Below, piece after piece: positions 1 through 14,000 of a stretch of 64,000 nucleotides of DNA. Both the position numbers and the translations under genes were made by a program. Position 1 is the first letter of the stretch, and the number at the start of each line of letters is the position of its first letter. A model generated the notes under the pieces. It ran no database searches and was not told where the DNA came from. It saw only the letters and a list, made by a program, of their open reading frames with translations. The DNA lies in the NCBI RefSeq assembly GCF_002234675.1, contig NC_019866.2, positions 5,127,307 through 5,191,306 of the forward strand, read 5' to 3'. Source of the DNA: Oryzias latipes (Eukaryota > Chordata > Actinopteri > Beloniformes > Adrianichthyidae).

Positions 1-1892
1 TCTTGGACTTATTTCTAAGGGACCTGTTTTAGCAGAGCAAGCAAAGAGCAGCGCTGTTATTTCTTCCAAAACACACAGTTTTATTTGTGTTTTGGAGAAA
101 ACACGCCCCTTTACACTATCCATCAGTAAGTGGTCTCTGAACTCCCCGGTCACTTTTCCAATCACAGGAATTACACCAACCCCCCCATTAACCTCGTTTT
201 CATTCAAAATTAAAAGTGAAACTGGTGCCCTGTGACCAATGTGTAGAAGACTGGCTGCAATATTAGGTCAGGTCTTAAGAAGTTAAAACAAACAAGAGTT
301 ACGACACATTATTGTGATAAATCCTTGTAAGTTTGAGTCGAGCTTCGCCTTTTTTTTGTTTTGTTTTAGACAATTTGCACAGTTTTGACCTCGTCTTTGC
401 TTTGTTTGTGGATTTATACTTTTTTTGTCTCTATACATTTGATCTTTTGTTATAAGACATAGAAACCGTTGCGATTTATGAAGTTAAAAAAAAAGAACCA
501 ATTTTAAACTCGGAATGGAGGTTTTTGGACAGTTTTAGCCTCATTGTGGAATAATAATAATCAAAAATAAATCTGTTTAAAGAAAAGGTAGTGAGGTTGA
601 TATGAAGCATAGCCCCAAAAATGTTTTAAAGGTAAATTATTAAATCAAAACTGTAAAATAATGTTCCAAAAGGCCCCAGACTAAAATTAAATTCTTTTAG
701 TGTTTTTCGGTAAAATGTTTTCCCTTTGCCTTAAATGACAGAGAGAGCTCATAACTTTATAAACAAGCTTTGACGATTTGAAAAAGTAAAACATAAAAAT
801 CCACTTTGTCCTCACAATATTTCATTGCAGAATGAAGAACCCACCAAATTGAATATATTCATGAAGACGTGATAAGCCTTCAAAAAAAATAGTTGTTTTG
901 ACATTTTTGCTGAATAATATATTCAGTCTGTGATGAATGAAGGCAGAGGACTTGCTCGTTGTCTCCTTCACATCTTGCCTGTTTCTTTCGGGAGTCACAT
1001 GCAGCTCGATTTAGTTTGAACCCTGACCTCAGCATTAGTAAGTCACTACATTTAGCGTGTCCACAGGCATTTAGGCAGGATGTCATCTCCCATCAGCTGC
1101 TGCTCATCTGTGATTCAGCAGCTGGATAAAAACTAGAGGGGCTCTGAAGAGAGGAAGGCGGGGAAAGACAAGCGGGATGGCAGGTTACATGCTGGGCGGG
1201 TCTTACTCATCCAGAGCGCTGCCTGGGCTTCCCATTCACCCCGGAGTTAGAGAACTCGTCAGGATGCTGCAAAGGGATAACAGGAAGTCATGTGCAAGTG
1301 GGTCAACAGACGCCTGGATTTAAGCAACCTTCCCGACGGACGTTTGACTTTCACAAATCACAGCGTTTGTAAATCAAAGACTCATTCATCATCATTAAAG
1401 CAGTTGTCTAAAGGCTACAACATGTTTGTTTACTGAAAACTAACATCCATTCACCTCTGGGTGAGTCAAAATGTTCCACCAGCAGATATGGACTAATATA
1501 TGGGCTACAATCCAAAAAATGTCACTTATTTACAACCAGACCGCTCTGTGCATCTAAAGAGACTGAAAAATGGCTTTTAACCATGTCTTGCACCACAGTT
1601 AATTTATTTAAAACAACCTAAAGGGTCCCAAAACTGCACCCTGAGGTACATCTGTGGAGACACAAATGTATAAAAAAGTCTGCCTTACAAAACTTTGAAA
1701 GGACAGCCGGTCACATTTGATTACAACTATAAAAAATATGTAATTTTTTTCCACATCAAGATTGTTAAATTACTAGAAAAGAAAAATGGTACCAGCCGAT
1801 TTTTTGATTTATTTTTTTTACCTGAAATTTTGTACTTCTCTGACCGGGTGAGTTAACACTTTTAACCAATTGCATCTGTTTTCCATCTTTAA
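1..1892. other. Intergenic DNA, no gene recognised
   Basis: Mostly AT-rich sequence with no convincing exon. A GC-richer patch at about 1080-1330 has no long frame or recognisable domain. Confidence 0.5.
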
Positions 1893-2080
1893 GCAAATCA
1901 AATCAAATTTTGTTAAAGCACTTTTCATACAGCAGTAACACAAACTGCTTTAGAGGTTTAAAACAATTGTAAATTAAATTATAAAAACACACAGAATGCC
2001 CTCAACCCTCCCAACCCCTCGCAGCCAACATACTGGAAATACAAAATGACATGAATACAGCTCAATCTAGAAAAAAATAG
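1893..2080 (-). repeat. L2-like LINE 3' tail, truncated
   Basis: Begins with short AATCA repeats and an 'aaagcacttttcata' stretch equivalent to the 3' end of the longer LINE at 19729, read on the minus strand. Followed by the same type of C-rich segment. No coding part is present. Confidence 0.6.
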
Positions 2081-5000
2081 AACAGTGAGACAGCACTTCA
2101 AGAGATAGAAATGGTCAGGTTTCTTTCTAAAAACATTTCAGGCATGGTTTTAATTATTTACGATCATTTATAAAAAGTTCCTGTGTTTTTTTCTCGATTT
2201 CTTTACAAACCAAGAAACAAAAGAGACAGTTTCAGATTCAGAGTCCTAACATCACTACGATGCCTCATGCTCTTTGTCTTAAATCGTTTTAGAGGAGGGA
2301 GTCTTTCTGTTGCCACACAGTCACGTTAGAGTTGCCCTCAGTGGTTGTGTGTCACTAAGCTTCATTCCCTCTCCCCTGCTGATAAATGTATTCCAATCCT
2401 AAGTATTTTTTGTGTGGCTGTAGAAAAGAAACCAATAGACTCAGAGGGAGTTCATGAGACCTCCTGTTAGAACTATGAGGCAGGAGTGATGCTTCTCTGT
2501 CTCTTGTTTGCAATTGTATTTATTTATTTATTTAATTTACATTGACTCTACTCACAAAGAATACAGTGAACGAGTGAACGTCCCAGCTAAAATAATGCAA
2601 AATGTTCCCTTTAATCTGACACATTTTTAGCTCCCGTCATGCAAGGATTTAACCAGGTTTTAGACATTTTAAACCCAGAGAAGCACATAATTTGCACTTC
2701 AAGATTTAGTCACTTGGCTGTGTGCAGCAGGAGCTCATCCACGAGAAACAGGGAAGGTACATTCACTTCCTCAGCAGGTTTAAATGAAACAAAACTCATC
2801 TTACCTGAGAAAAGAGATTACCACAATTGCGGGAATGTTTAAAAATCCCCAGAGACAACGCGAAGAGACAAGGTTTTAATAAGGCTCGCTGATTTAAAAA
2901 GGTTTTGGATCATTTTTAGCCTCAGTAAAGGCTCACATGCTCTGAAAGCTACAACATACTACTTATTTTACAAAAAATGTAAAAATGGAGGGTAAAGTAA
3001 CTGGAGTTTTTTTTTTTTTTTGCCAATTATGACTCTTTAATGTAAACATAATTAGTTACTTTTTTTGGCACTAAAAAGTTTTCTCTGTATTTTCATCTTT
3101 TTTTAAGGTCTCATTAAGTTTCTCCCTTTGCTTTTTTTTTAAGACGTGAAATTCTGGAGATTCTTTAAATACTAACCAATAGCAGGATTACAGGTTGCCT
3201 TTATTAGAGAAAGAATTTCTAGTTTAATAAGCATCTGTTGTGTGCACTAACCGTAGGTAACTAATTATTTTTGCTCCTTTGTAAACGCAGCCAAAACCAA
3301 AAGCTAAAACAATTCAAGGAAATCCTTTGGTCATGTCTAGATAAGTGTGGAAGAGACACATACGGCTGCATTTTAATGTTACCTTGTTCAATGAGAATTA
3401 AATGAGTCCCTTGAGAAAGATGGGCTGCAGCTGCAGGAACATAAAACTGTTTATGAAAAGCTGCTGTATGGGAAGAACTTGATAAAAAGTCGACATGCAG
3501 CATGTGTTAAAACAGGTCTGCCAGAGTGTGGATGGAACTGGACACTTTTAAAAGTACCTGCAATGATTTTAGTAACAAAGGAAGCGATGATAAAAGGGAA
3601 TGATGTGGAGGATAAATCTCAAGAAATTCAACCACAGAAGCAAAAAAACGAACGAATTTGAAATCATAACAAACCTGGTAACAAAATTTTTCTATCTATT
3701 TTTCAGTGTTTAGACCTTGTTTATCACTTGAACATCTATATGCTAGGACCATATTCAGGCTTCTATAAACCTATGTTGGTGAAAATATATATTTTTTCTT
3801 TATTTTGTTTTCAAAACAGCAACAAAGCACCTCCCTATTGGGTTGAACGCTCTTAAAAGCCAGCAAAAAAACCAAAAAGCAAAGCTTTTGTTTGTTGTCA
3901 TGAAAAGAAGAGAAACTTTTCCCTCAAAGCTGAGGCAAAGCTTCAAAAAAACAAGCAGTTGGCTGATGCTCAAACAGTGGACCACTAAAATGCCCCAATC
4001 CTGATGGAATGGAGCTGTTCTGATCATGCTCATACATCAGGAACTGAATAAGAATCTTAAGCCACAGGTGTTTCACATCTAATCTCTGATTTACTTCATA
4101 AAACATTCCAGTCAGACGCTGATCTTTAGCAGTTCTTTCTCTGAGATGCACAAACTGATGGTAGACCATCAACCCCTTCGTCACAACTGCCCTTATAGGT
4201 GGATAGGGGTTGTCTGCGGGTGAAAATGGGCCAAACCTGTACGGGCCACACAGGTCTACATGAAATATTCAAATCTATTAAATTCTTCAAAGTCTGTGAT
4301 GCTTAGCAACAATTCCTAGAACAATTCCTCCTGAGTATAAGTTGCATCCCCAGCCAAACCTGGGGAAAAAACTAGACTTGTACTCCAAAGAATGTTGTTG
4401 TTTCTCTTTCGGCTTTTTCCCATCAGGGGTCGCCAGTACTTAATCTTCATCTGAAGTTCTTTTTTAACTATGAATATTTTCATTCATTGTTGTACTTCTG
4501 TTTAAAATGTTTCTTTCAGAAGTAAAGAAAGGACAACAAAATGTTTTAGCATGAAAGTTAATTGCTTGTTGAGATTTCAATTAAATGAAATTTGTTTGCA
4601 CCATTTTTTAACAACTCATCTCTGTCTGTCTCACAAGAACTGTAAACAAATGAATTCATGTCCACATAAAATTACTACAATATTAAATTAAAAAGAAAAT
4701 AGTCTTTTGTTTTACAAAAAAGTTTTTTTTAGTTGTTTTTCAATAAACTGGATATTTTTGCCAAAAACATTTCTGATCTGGTCGCACATTAAAACTGCTT
4801 CTGCCTCACAAACTGTTCTGTTTGCTCGAGATGGATCCAGATCACACTGAGATCATGACAGAGAAGGTTGTCAGCTTTGTACCTAATCACCAAACATGTC
4901 AGATGATAAATCACCAGCAGGTCCCCGACATAAATGTACAACAGAGCTGTGCGCCCGCTGGCAGCCTCATGTGTGTACTGACAGCCTGTGCAGAGATTAT

Positions 5001-8000
5001 CCATGCACGGCATGATGGAAGCAGAAAAGGTCAACAACTCTGATTAGATTCTTACATTTCTTTGACAGGACACCTGCCACTGAAAAGTGCAGACATGTGA
5101 GTCCGGATGAGGAGGTTTAATTAAGCAACTGTTTCTCTTTAACAAACAGACAGCATTTTTTGGATTTGCTTCAGAATCTTAAAAATCCCTGGAAGAAATG
5201 ATCTCAGTTTTTACATTTTTAATGCCAGCTTCCCTCGAAACTGCCATTACCTCTGGATCTTCCTTCTGTCCCTGTCTGATTGAGCTTTTCCATCTAAGGC
5301 AGCCCAGACTTGAGTACCTGATCCGGGTCCAACACTGCCTGAAGCTGCGCAGCCCCACCAGCTGGTGAGGGCAGCTTCTCGGTGGAGTGCGGTCCAACGC
5401 TACCAGAGAGGCAGCAGAAGGAAATCTGCGATGCACAGTCAGCCTCAGGGGCCTTCACAAGGGCATGACAGGGATTCATCCCAAAATATCCCAAATAAAA
5501 AAAGAAAAAAACTGCCTATCAAGCAGCTGAATAAGGAGCCTGTTTGTTTTCAGAGGAGGTGCTGTGAGGTTGTCAAGTCCTGTGGGAACCTCATTGTATT
5601 GTGTCCCCAATGAGACAATGAGAGAGTCCAGCATCTGCCACAGAAACTTACCTCGTCCATTTATTGTTCATCGAGAGACAGCAGTTCGTCTCCGAGAGCG
5701 GCGTCCTCAGGGAATCCGCCAAATAAAACAGTCCGCTCTCATTTTAATAACTGCAAAAGAAAAGGTAACTATCATTTCAGTGTTGGATCACCACTAGATT
5801 TCTTCATTATCCCTCAATAACAAGGTAAACAATTACCACTCAGAGCAGAAATGTGCAGCTTAAGACAGCAGACTCGATAATTAGGGCGAGGATGTGCACA
5901 CTGAAAACAAAACAAAAAACAAGTTGGAGTCTTTAAGCTGAAGAAAACCATTAGTTCTAAAACTTAAAAATAATGAAAGACATTTATCTCCAAATCCTTT
6001 TTAAAAGTACAACCGAAGAACAATTCTGCAACAGTAGCTAATCATTTCTAGATCAGCAAAAACAAACTTTAAGAAATAATATAAACCTAAAAATTAAAAA
6101 TTATGTGCTGCCACACAAATGTTTTTTTGAAAAAAGAAGAAACTTTGTAATAAACAGCAGAAAATGGTAGCTTTAATTAAATTTAATTCCATTTACTGTA
6201 ATTGCAGGGGAATTGCAGTGCTGAAATGCACAGGGCAGTAATATACAAGACCACACAATAGTAGACAAAAAAGAATAAAAATAAGAATTGAGTGTAGTTA
6301 TGTAGATGTAGTCTATTTCTAAACAGGAAAGTCTCACTTCAAACTCACATCAAACCCTATTGGCATGTCAGAGTTGTCCAGTTCACTGTTAAGTCTGATT
6401 AGATCAGAGGTCCTGCGGTGCAATTTGAGGACCGGGTGCAGTGTGTCAGCCTAGCAGCAGGGCGTTTTGGGCGTTGAAGTGCAATTTGGGTGTCAGAAAT
6501 CTTAACCTTTGCAAAGAAGACTTATCACGTCAACCAATCAGGGGCTCAGCTTTGGCAAGTGATGTGTTGGTGATGGGGGAACCAACAGAGGAGAATCTGA
6601 TCATTCTACTCCTGAACTAAGTTAAAAAAAAGGTCCTCTATTTTTATTGTTGTTTTTTTTACCCTCCAACTAATATGGGACAGTAAGTCAACAAACTGGG
6701 TCACATAAAGACGGATGTACCGCTGAAAGCGGCCGTCATTCAGACGCAGCTCCTGCAGTAGATGCTGAGGGTTACCATGCTGGGAGAGTCTCTGAATGAT
6801 GTCATGAACCCAAACATTGAGACTGGATTACTGCTGCTTTTGTAGAACACTTAATTTCTCAACATCATCTGTGTCTTCCATTCATTGTAAACAAGATGTC
6901 CACTCAATCCTTCCATGCAGCAATGAGGCTAAAATCACTCATCTGGAGCCTCTAGTTTATGAACACATTTTTGGACAAGCAACCAGGAACATATGTGACA
7001 CACGTCGACAGAGGCAGCAAACGCAAATTTGACGTGCAAATCGCTTCGGGGCTGAACGCAAGCATTGCAGATATCACATCGATATTTATTTTTCTTGTAA
7101 CATTTGTTTTCCCTCAAAAAGATATTGTGGCAAAAAGGAAAAAAATCTGAATCACAGCAAAACAACTTCCACCAGGATGCTACTTTATTTTACAATTCCA
7201 AACTAATATAGTAGCGTTTCTGCCTTGTTTCCTGACTGCAACTACTAAAGAGCTAATTCTAGATCAAATAACGGCCAATAAATGCCATACTTATTTAACA
7301 GTTTGATATTTGGGTCCATGTTGCCCAAAGGAGCGAAAGTTTGAGTAATTTGAAATTACAAGATAGACAATTTTAACCATTATGTCTTTGTCATTACAGT
7401 CTACTCTGAATGTTATCCTCATAAAAGTTAACTTTACTGAACAAACCACTACTTGCTGATTTGTAGTGTTTTCTTAATTAAAACAGGTTCACTTCAAGAT
7501 CTTTTATGTTTTTCTTTTTGTTTGTGTCTGGATCACCATTAATGACTTATTAGACTCTCATTTCAGCAAAAGATTTAAAAGGAGTGAGGCCAAAAAAAAG
7601 TGCAAAGACACATCCTAAAGACCGTTCGAATTTTTCTGCAGCATTCTGCTTTTTTCTTGGGTAAATAATGAGAAAGAGGCAGAAAACATGTGGAGATCAA
7701 GGCTGAAAAGTCCAAATCAAAACAGCTCCCAGCTGCAGATATTTAGAAATCAAGTAAAGTAAAGCTGCTAGACTTTATACTGTCACGTACACAGTCTGAG
7801 CGTCACGTTTGTTAAATACACATGGTCTGTGTGAAACCACTACACAGGCATGAAATTCCAGAATGCAGAGCTTTGCTTTCCCACAAAACCTGTCTCACTC
7901 TCTCTGAATGGAACCAGATCATTTCTCTAAAGAATTCTGCTTTTTTTTAATACCTCTTCCAGACATAAAAAAGTAGCAGCAGCAGCATCCCACAGAGTGT

Positions 8001-8734
8001 CATTTGTGCTTCGGCAGGGCAGAATGAGCTTATACTCTTTTCTCCCCACAGGAGTCACGGCAGCAAGAATCTGCAAAAGATTTATGGGAAGACTGAAGCT
8101 ACAGCACAACTGAAAAGTTCAGTCAATAATTATGTTTAGCAGGTCTATTTGCTCCCACGATGTGTTCTCTCTTAAAAACAGCTTTTTTAATCTAAAGAAG
8201 TGTTTCAGAACCTCTGAACGTAACCTGAAGGTCACTTTAAGTAAACAGACTCTGGCAGTGGAGATGTAGCTTTGAGCCTGAGGCTTGATAACAGCAGAAA
8301 AAGAAAGATAAAAGATTTGGCATTTTCATTAAAATTACTTTTCTATTCAGGGCTGTGAGCATGGTGCAGCTTCTGTATGTGTTTATGCTTGCAGAAGGGA
8401 TTTTGTTTGCAACTTCAGGTTTACTCTGAAAGGGTTTGCACCTTTTTCAGGTTTACATTTGATCACTTGCTGTTGTGTTTGCAGCAATTGAAATGCTGAG
8501 TTGTTTTAAAATCAACAATGAACACCCTCATTACATTACAACTGACCTGTACAAAGATGGTTTTCCTACAGAAAAAATTAAAAAGAATATGTTTCAGAAA
8601 ACAGAAAATAATGTCACGAAATAAAAAACGAAATGTTTAAAAAAACATAAATTAGAAATCAGAAATGGTAGGTAATATGGGACATCACTTATTGGATGAA
8701 GTCTGTTCATCTTTTCAACTAGTAGTTATATGTT
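2081..8734. other. Intergenic DNA, no gene recognised
   Basis: AT-rich, with simple stretches (TTTA repeat near 2518-2533, poly-T near 3007-3021). A SINE tail in antisense is at 4398-4436. A GC-richer patch at 5280-5480 has short open frames on both strands but no recognised protein. About 6405-6600 resembles part of the inverted-repeat element at 9890. Confidence 0.45.
4398..4436 (-). mobile_element. SINE tail fragment
   Basis: On the minus strand it carries the 'ggcgacccctgatgggaaaa' / 'gccgaaagagaaa' tail shared with the SINE copies at 15444, 36994 and 60909. Confidence 0.7.
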
Positions 8735-8858
8735 GGGCGGGCCACAAGCTCCCTGCTCTGCTCCATTATGATGCATTTCTTTTTAAACAGATCCGTGTAC
8801 GTCTTTGTTTTCCTCTTTTAACCTGGTGTGTGACTCAAAACTGTAAAGCTGGACAGCT
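8735..8858 (-). mobile_element. TTAA-type MITE (family A), internal fragment
   Basis: Contains the family's diagnostic core 'gggcgggccacaagctccct' and 'gatccgtgtacgtctttgtt'. Both ends are missing or too diverged to place. Confidence 0.7.
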
Positions 8859-9554
8859 CCAAAACTGCAAAACTTGCACTTCAGGGCCACCGTACTCAGC
8901 TCCACGTTGCATCTGAGCGCAGCAGAAGTCATCTTAGTCAAACCAAACAGGAAATATGCTGCAGATTTTGTTGGAATCTTTCATCTTAGTTGGTTAAAAG
9001 ACGGTTTCTTTCAGGAGCTGTCCAAACTTTTTCTCCCCACATCCCTTGAGCTTCAGGGCTCAGCTTGCAAGAACAAGCAGCTGTCAGGCAAGCAGTCCCC
9101 AGAGGAAGAGCCTTCTCAGTGGAGCCGTCTGCTCTCCTGGGTGCGCAGTCAGTCCTTGCATGTAAACAAAACACAGAGTGGCCCGCACACCTCCAAGCGT
9201 AAGGTGCCTGCATTTCCATTTACAACCTTACATTGAAAACTAGTTTTGGAGGTACAGGAAAAATAAAAACAGGTATATCCAGGCCTCTACTGGCCTACAG
9301 TCATAGACAGAGGATTCCAGTCAAACCGACACAGGTTGGGCTTTTCTCTGCTTCACTGCCTGCTGCACACCTGAGTCTCTCGCCTGCATGCTTCAGTGCA
9401 GCAGAGGAACTTCCAGGAAAAAAAAAGTCCAGCAGCATCCTACCTCCAGGGGTCAACACAGGCCTCATCTGCCTTTTATTCTCTGTAACACTGCCCACTG
9501 TTGGACAAAACACACCGAGATCGTCATGTGAACTTGGACAGGGGGACATGGCTC

Positions 9555-9790
9555 AAATTTCATTCATTTCATTTTTATTTACCACCATTCAAAGAGGCCC
9601 AAAGTGCTGTAACACAATATTACATCAACAAATGCTAAAGAGATGGAAACATTTTGACAAGAATTAAGAACGTAATGAGAAAACCTTAAAAAGGAAACTA
9701 AGGCACGGTCGTGGAGGAACAGTTTAGCTTCAAAACTCTCCATGAGGGTAACCTCTGTAAAGCAGGTGGCAGCTTGTTCAGAAGCCGACA
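9555..9790. repeat. LINE-derived fragment
   Basis: Starts with ATTTC/TTTATTTA repeats, then an 'aaagtgctgtaacaca' tail and a 'ggtggcagcttgttcagaa' segment, similar to the 3' non-coding part of the LINE at 19729-21605. No intact frame. Confidence 0.45.
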
Positions 9791-9889
9791 CAGCAAAAGC
9801 ACGGTCCCACCAGAACTTTCACTTGCAGTTTCCTTTCGTGTGTATATTAAAATCAGAACAGCTAGCGAGATAATGGTGTGTGTGTGACC

Positions 9890-10218
9890 AAAGCTACATT
9901 CACAATGACCTCAGCAACGCACGTTCGAGCGACCACTTCCAGTGAAAGGTAGATTGACACGTTTCAGGCTTCAGCTTTCAAAACTCGCAAGTTTCTAAGA
10001 CTTTTTTCGGGCTATACATACAAAACGTGCGACCACTGAACGCGCGTTGAAAGTTAACTTAGACCAATCAGGGACTTGGATTTGATAGTGACATATGGGT
10101 AGCATCCTCTTCAACTCATTTAAGTGCCGACCTTGGGGAAATTAATAATAGCTGTTTTTTGCCTGGCTGTGTTCAGCGCCTTGAATGAGCGACACCTCCC
10201 CGGTGTGTAAGTAGCTTT
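9890..10218. mobile_element. Non-autonomous inverted-repeat element
   Basis: Ends in imperfect inverted repeats (AAAGCTACATTCACA at the left; reverse complement AAAGCTACTTACACA at the right). Internal sequence is relatively CpG-rich. No clear target-site duplication, so the superfamily is undecided. Confidence 0.5.
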
Positions 10219-10470
10219 AAACCGTTTACACAATTTCTGTAATTGTTGCACATCAGCGCAGAGCTACTTTTCATCGCTCTATAGTCCACTGGATTTAGGT
10301 TAAAAAACAGTGCAGTTCTGGTTATTCAAAAACGTCACCTCTGGAGTTGAAACTCTAGAGTTCCAAATGTTAGTGAACTTTCCACATCCTTTTTTTGTGT
10401 TTATTTGCAAGTAAAATGAGACGATTTACAATTTTAGGTGAGCTTTCATGCCAGCCAAATGAAACCAACG

Positions 10471-10703
10471 TACAGTGATCCCTTGTCTAACAGGGGAGTT
10501 AGGTCCTAAACGTAGCCGGCAATAGGTGAAATCCAGAAAGTAGGATGTTTTAAGACTTTAAAACTTCTCACACACATTTGTCTCAGACAGACATCAACAT
10601 TTTTACACTTTATCTTGTTTAAACAATGTTAAGATTAAAACACCACAGAGAAATAAATCCAGTATTATAGAATGAAAAGCAAAGCTGAACACGTTCTGAA
10701 CAG
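10471..10703. mobile_element. MITE family C (TACAGTG end), copy 1
   Basis: Begins TACAGTGATCCC and shares order and wording with 15077-15292: 'gaaatccagaaagtag', 'cttgtttaaac', 'agtattatagaatgaaaa'. The end motif is of the kind seen in TA-targeting mariner-like MITEs. Confidence 0.5.
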
Positions 10704-10710
10704 GAGATAT

Positions 10711-10800
10711 TTGATTTGATTTGATTTATTTATTTCAAGCATTGTAGTCAAAGCAATAAAGAATTTACACATATTTATCAAACTCATCACAGAAATGATG
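10711..10800 (-). repeat. LINE 3' tail with (ATTTG)n end
   Basis: After 'gatttgatttgattt', about 80 bp match the reverse complement of 39352-39440 almost base for base (caagcattgtagtcaaagca, cacagaaatgatgaaat). Confidence 0.65.
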
Positions 10801-11917
10801 AAATGCATAGATTAAAAAGACAGAAATGGCACGGAGGAGATTGATTGACAAGGTGAACAGCCAATCAGGACACACAACACGGAGCATGAAAATGAACATG
10901 CCAGTGTCAATTCACCCATAGTTTGATCAACTCCCTCTGACACAGTGAACACTCATTTAGAAAACTGTCAATTGTGTACAAGAAATGCATATTTCATCTC
11001 ATTAAATACTAAAAACAAGATTAAACATTTAATTAGGGTTTGACATTTTACATATTTATATGTGCTTATATGTAAAGCATAATCAACTCAACTGTATTTG
11101 ACAGGAATCTCTGGAAGTGAATAAATCTGGAATAAATCATCCGATTGGTATTAGACACATGGTTTGATCTTTTAAATGTGAATATGTAAATCTGTCTCAG
11201 CAGCATCTCACCACACACAGAGATATGAATTACATCTGGCACGTGCACGCCGCGGTAAGAGCTCTGATAATTGACATAAGTTTGTGAATGCAAATGGGGT
11301 TTAAGCGTCATGTAGGTACGCGTGGAGTTAAGGGACCTCCCTGAGAGAAAACACTGCTTCCTGCCAGTTGCATTCACCGTCTCTCCCAAAAAAAAAAAAA
11401 AAATCACTTAATCATCCAGATTTCTCCCCCCTTCCATAAATATGAATTGCGCTTCCACTGATTTCCCCACAGAGTTTACAGTGAGACGAGCAGCCAGCAA
11501 GTTACTGACACAAATTTACTAACCAGTAGAAATATCGTCCCTAATTTAGTACATTTTATAGGAAAGCTCACAGGACTGGACACATATGATGTACAATGAG
11601 CAGAGCCACACTGCGCCCCGACAAGGTCAGATTCAGTCCATTCTCTTTTCTGGGAAGGATGAATAAAACATTTCATATTTGGAAACATCCAAGGCCCCAA
11701 ATAGGGAAGGGTATTAGTCAGTGTCAAGCTGAGCTCACCAAAGCATCATGTTCTGTTATCATCTGCCCTCTTTCATGTGGTTCACTCTTGAAATAATCTT
11801 CTTACAAACAACTTTTATTTGTAAAATTATGAGTTAAAGACCCTATGACAAAAAACAGAGAGGAAGAAATCCCTATTGGCTTTCGTCTTAAACTAAAGCT
11901 ATGTGCAAACATAATCC

Positions 11918-12326
11918 TCAAGACCCACTCCAATCATCTTTCGTGGCATTTTAAAAGTGTTCCCAGGGGTCTTTTAATTATGATTATGCCATTCTTGGCT
12001 AAAATCCAAAACCTATGTTGTTTTCTAGGATATAGCGTCTGCAGAACAGAACTAGTTCATGAGAAATTTGCCTCTAAGTAGTGGGTGGTACCATTCCCCT
12101 ACCCGTTATTGGGCGTAGCAGGGAGCTGGTGGCCCGCCCAGCGGACTTTCCACGTCACAAATAAGCTCTTTTTCAAACGGCATCTTTTTATCTGCTTCTG
12201 ATTCACAACCATTTAAGTAAACAAATACTCAGGAAAGCAAATTTGACCTTAATTTTCTTTATATACGTCCTCTATCATCAGTAAAATGCCACAGGAACAT
12301 ATAAAAAGAAAAGACACAATTTTTAT
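11918..12326 (+). mobile_element. TTAA-type MITE (family A), copy with deletion
   Basis: Starts 'agacccactccaatcatctt' and carries the 'ggtggcccgcccag' core and 'aaaatgccacaggaacat' end. The right terminus has decayed and the acidic-peptide segment of other copies is missing. Confidence 0.8.
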
Positions 12327-13775
12327 TTTATTATATAATAACTATGCAGAAATGCACCCTTTCCCTCCAAAAAAATAAACATCTTTCAAAGAAGATTTTG
12401 TACATTTTGTACAAAAATTTCACACATCTGTAAAAAAAACAAGTACGTTTTTGTTAAAATCAGATTTTAAAGGAAAATTTGATATGAAGGCAAAAATATT
12501 CCTCATTAAAACAAATAAAACACTAAATCAACTGTTGATTGAATTCAGGAAGAGACTCCTAAATAGGAAGAAAATCCTCCTGCTTCCTGGAGAAATGTTT
12601 AAAGACCAGAGAAGCATCCCTGCAGCACATTTCAGTGAATTAACAAAGGCTTTTTTCTGAACGTTAACTTTTTCTAAAAGTAGTTTGAAGAAATGGGGGA
12701 ATAATGAGTGAAAGGAAGTCTTAATTATCACGACTAAAGGCAAAGACTCACCACCAGGAAGACAACTACATGGTGGATTAACTGTTGCTGCTTCTGTGAG
12801 CTTTAGTTGCGCTGCTTTTACTTACAGCTTTAATACAGGCAAAAAAGTAAACTAAAGCAGCATTAAAAAGTGTTTTGTGTTTAATCCTACTAGTTTCTTC
12901 CTGTGATCTCAATTCCTGATTGACAAACAGAATTACATCCTTTGTTTAGCAGAAAACCCACCCTAGTTTGTCAAGTCTCAAAAACCTGCTGTTTGCATGA
13001 TTAGTAAAGTTGGACATTTCATTCTTTCCTTCATTTGTCTTTTCTCCTAGATCAGAAATTGAACCTGCCTGTTAATGTGAGCATCTTTAATGCAGGAGAA
13101 AGTGTTAAATGAATTTTGGACCTCACCCTTGCCTTTTTTAGCACATTATCCTCAAGTTATTTTGTCAGCTTTCTTTCAAATTCTGTTAGGTGTCAGGCAC
13201 TCTCAGCTTTCGTGTCCTTAAAAGCATCAGATCCAAGGCCTTTTAGTCAGTGCAGCATTCCTAACATTTTCATTAAATGATATCTAAATTGACATCCACT
13301 GCAGCATGTGTTCAATTTCAAATTGTGTGACACTAAAGGAGGTCGTCCTCCAGCTGGGGGGTCCGACCTTTTTAACATGGAAGTGAATGAACAAAAATCA
13401 CCTGACATGTACTTTTCAATCTTCTGAGATTTATTGTTCTCAGTCACACAACATCAAAGCTTTTGTTCAATAAATTGATTATTAGCTTCTAGTCTGTTAG
13501 ACTCAATTTAAGTATCTGACAGCAGTGGGATGCAGCATTTAACGTTTCTGTTAACGTCAATCACTTTCATATTTTTTAATTGACAATAATGGCTGTTATT
13601 CTTTATTTCTATCTGCATACATAACCTATATGTTTATTTTTTAGTAAGTATGTCTTAGCACTGATTTGGTAAAGACCTTAATCTCACTGTATATGTGACA
13701 AAAAGTCAATCTGATTCTGATTATTTTAGAAAGGGCAAGATCCAGCCATAATGTAAGCTGGATTCTGCACTTCTT

Positions 13776-14000
13776 TCTAAAGACCCACCCTGATTTATGT
13801 TTTTTTAAAGACGAAGGACATTAAGAAAATTAAGCTTAGATTTGCATTTCAGAGTATTTCTTCATTCAAATTGGTCGGCATCTATGTCCTATAAAATGAC
13901 CCATGTTTTTTGATTTTGGCTAAAAACTGTAAAATCATAATTCAAAAACCACTGGGAATGCTGTGACAATAGATCAAAAATTGTTGGAGTGGGACTTTAA
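13776..14000 (-). mobile_element. TTAA-type MITE (family A), internally deleted
   Basis: Both ends are present: 'aaagacccaccctgattta' at the left and 'ggagtgggactttaaa' at the right. The middle, including the conserved core, is gone, leaving about 225 bp. Confidence 0.8.

Noticed and set aside
5294..5494. Possible minus-strand exon in a GC-richer patch
   Set aside because: No recognisable domain; open frames exist on both strands and no consistent splice partners were found.
8874..9236. 120-codon plus-strand frame
   Set aside because: It starts at the edge of a MITE fragment and shows no domain, no splice context and no family resemblance; probably chance.
9233..9667. 144-codon plus-strand frame
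   Set aside because: Its end lies in a LINE-derived repeat and the rest shows no domain or repeated motif.
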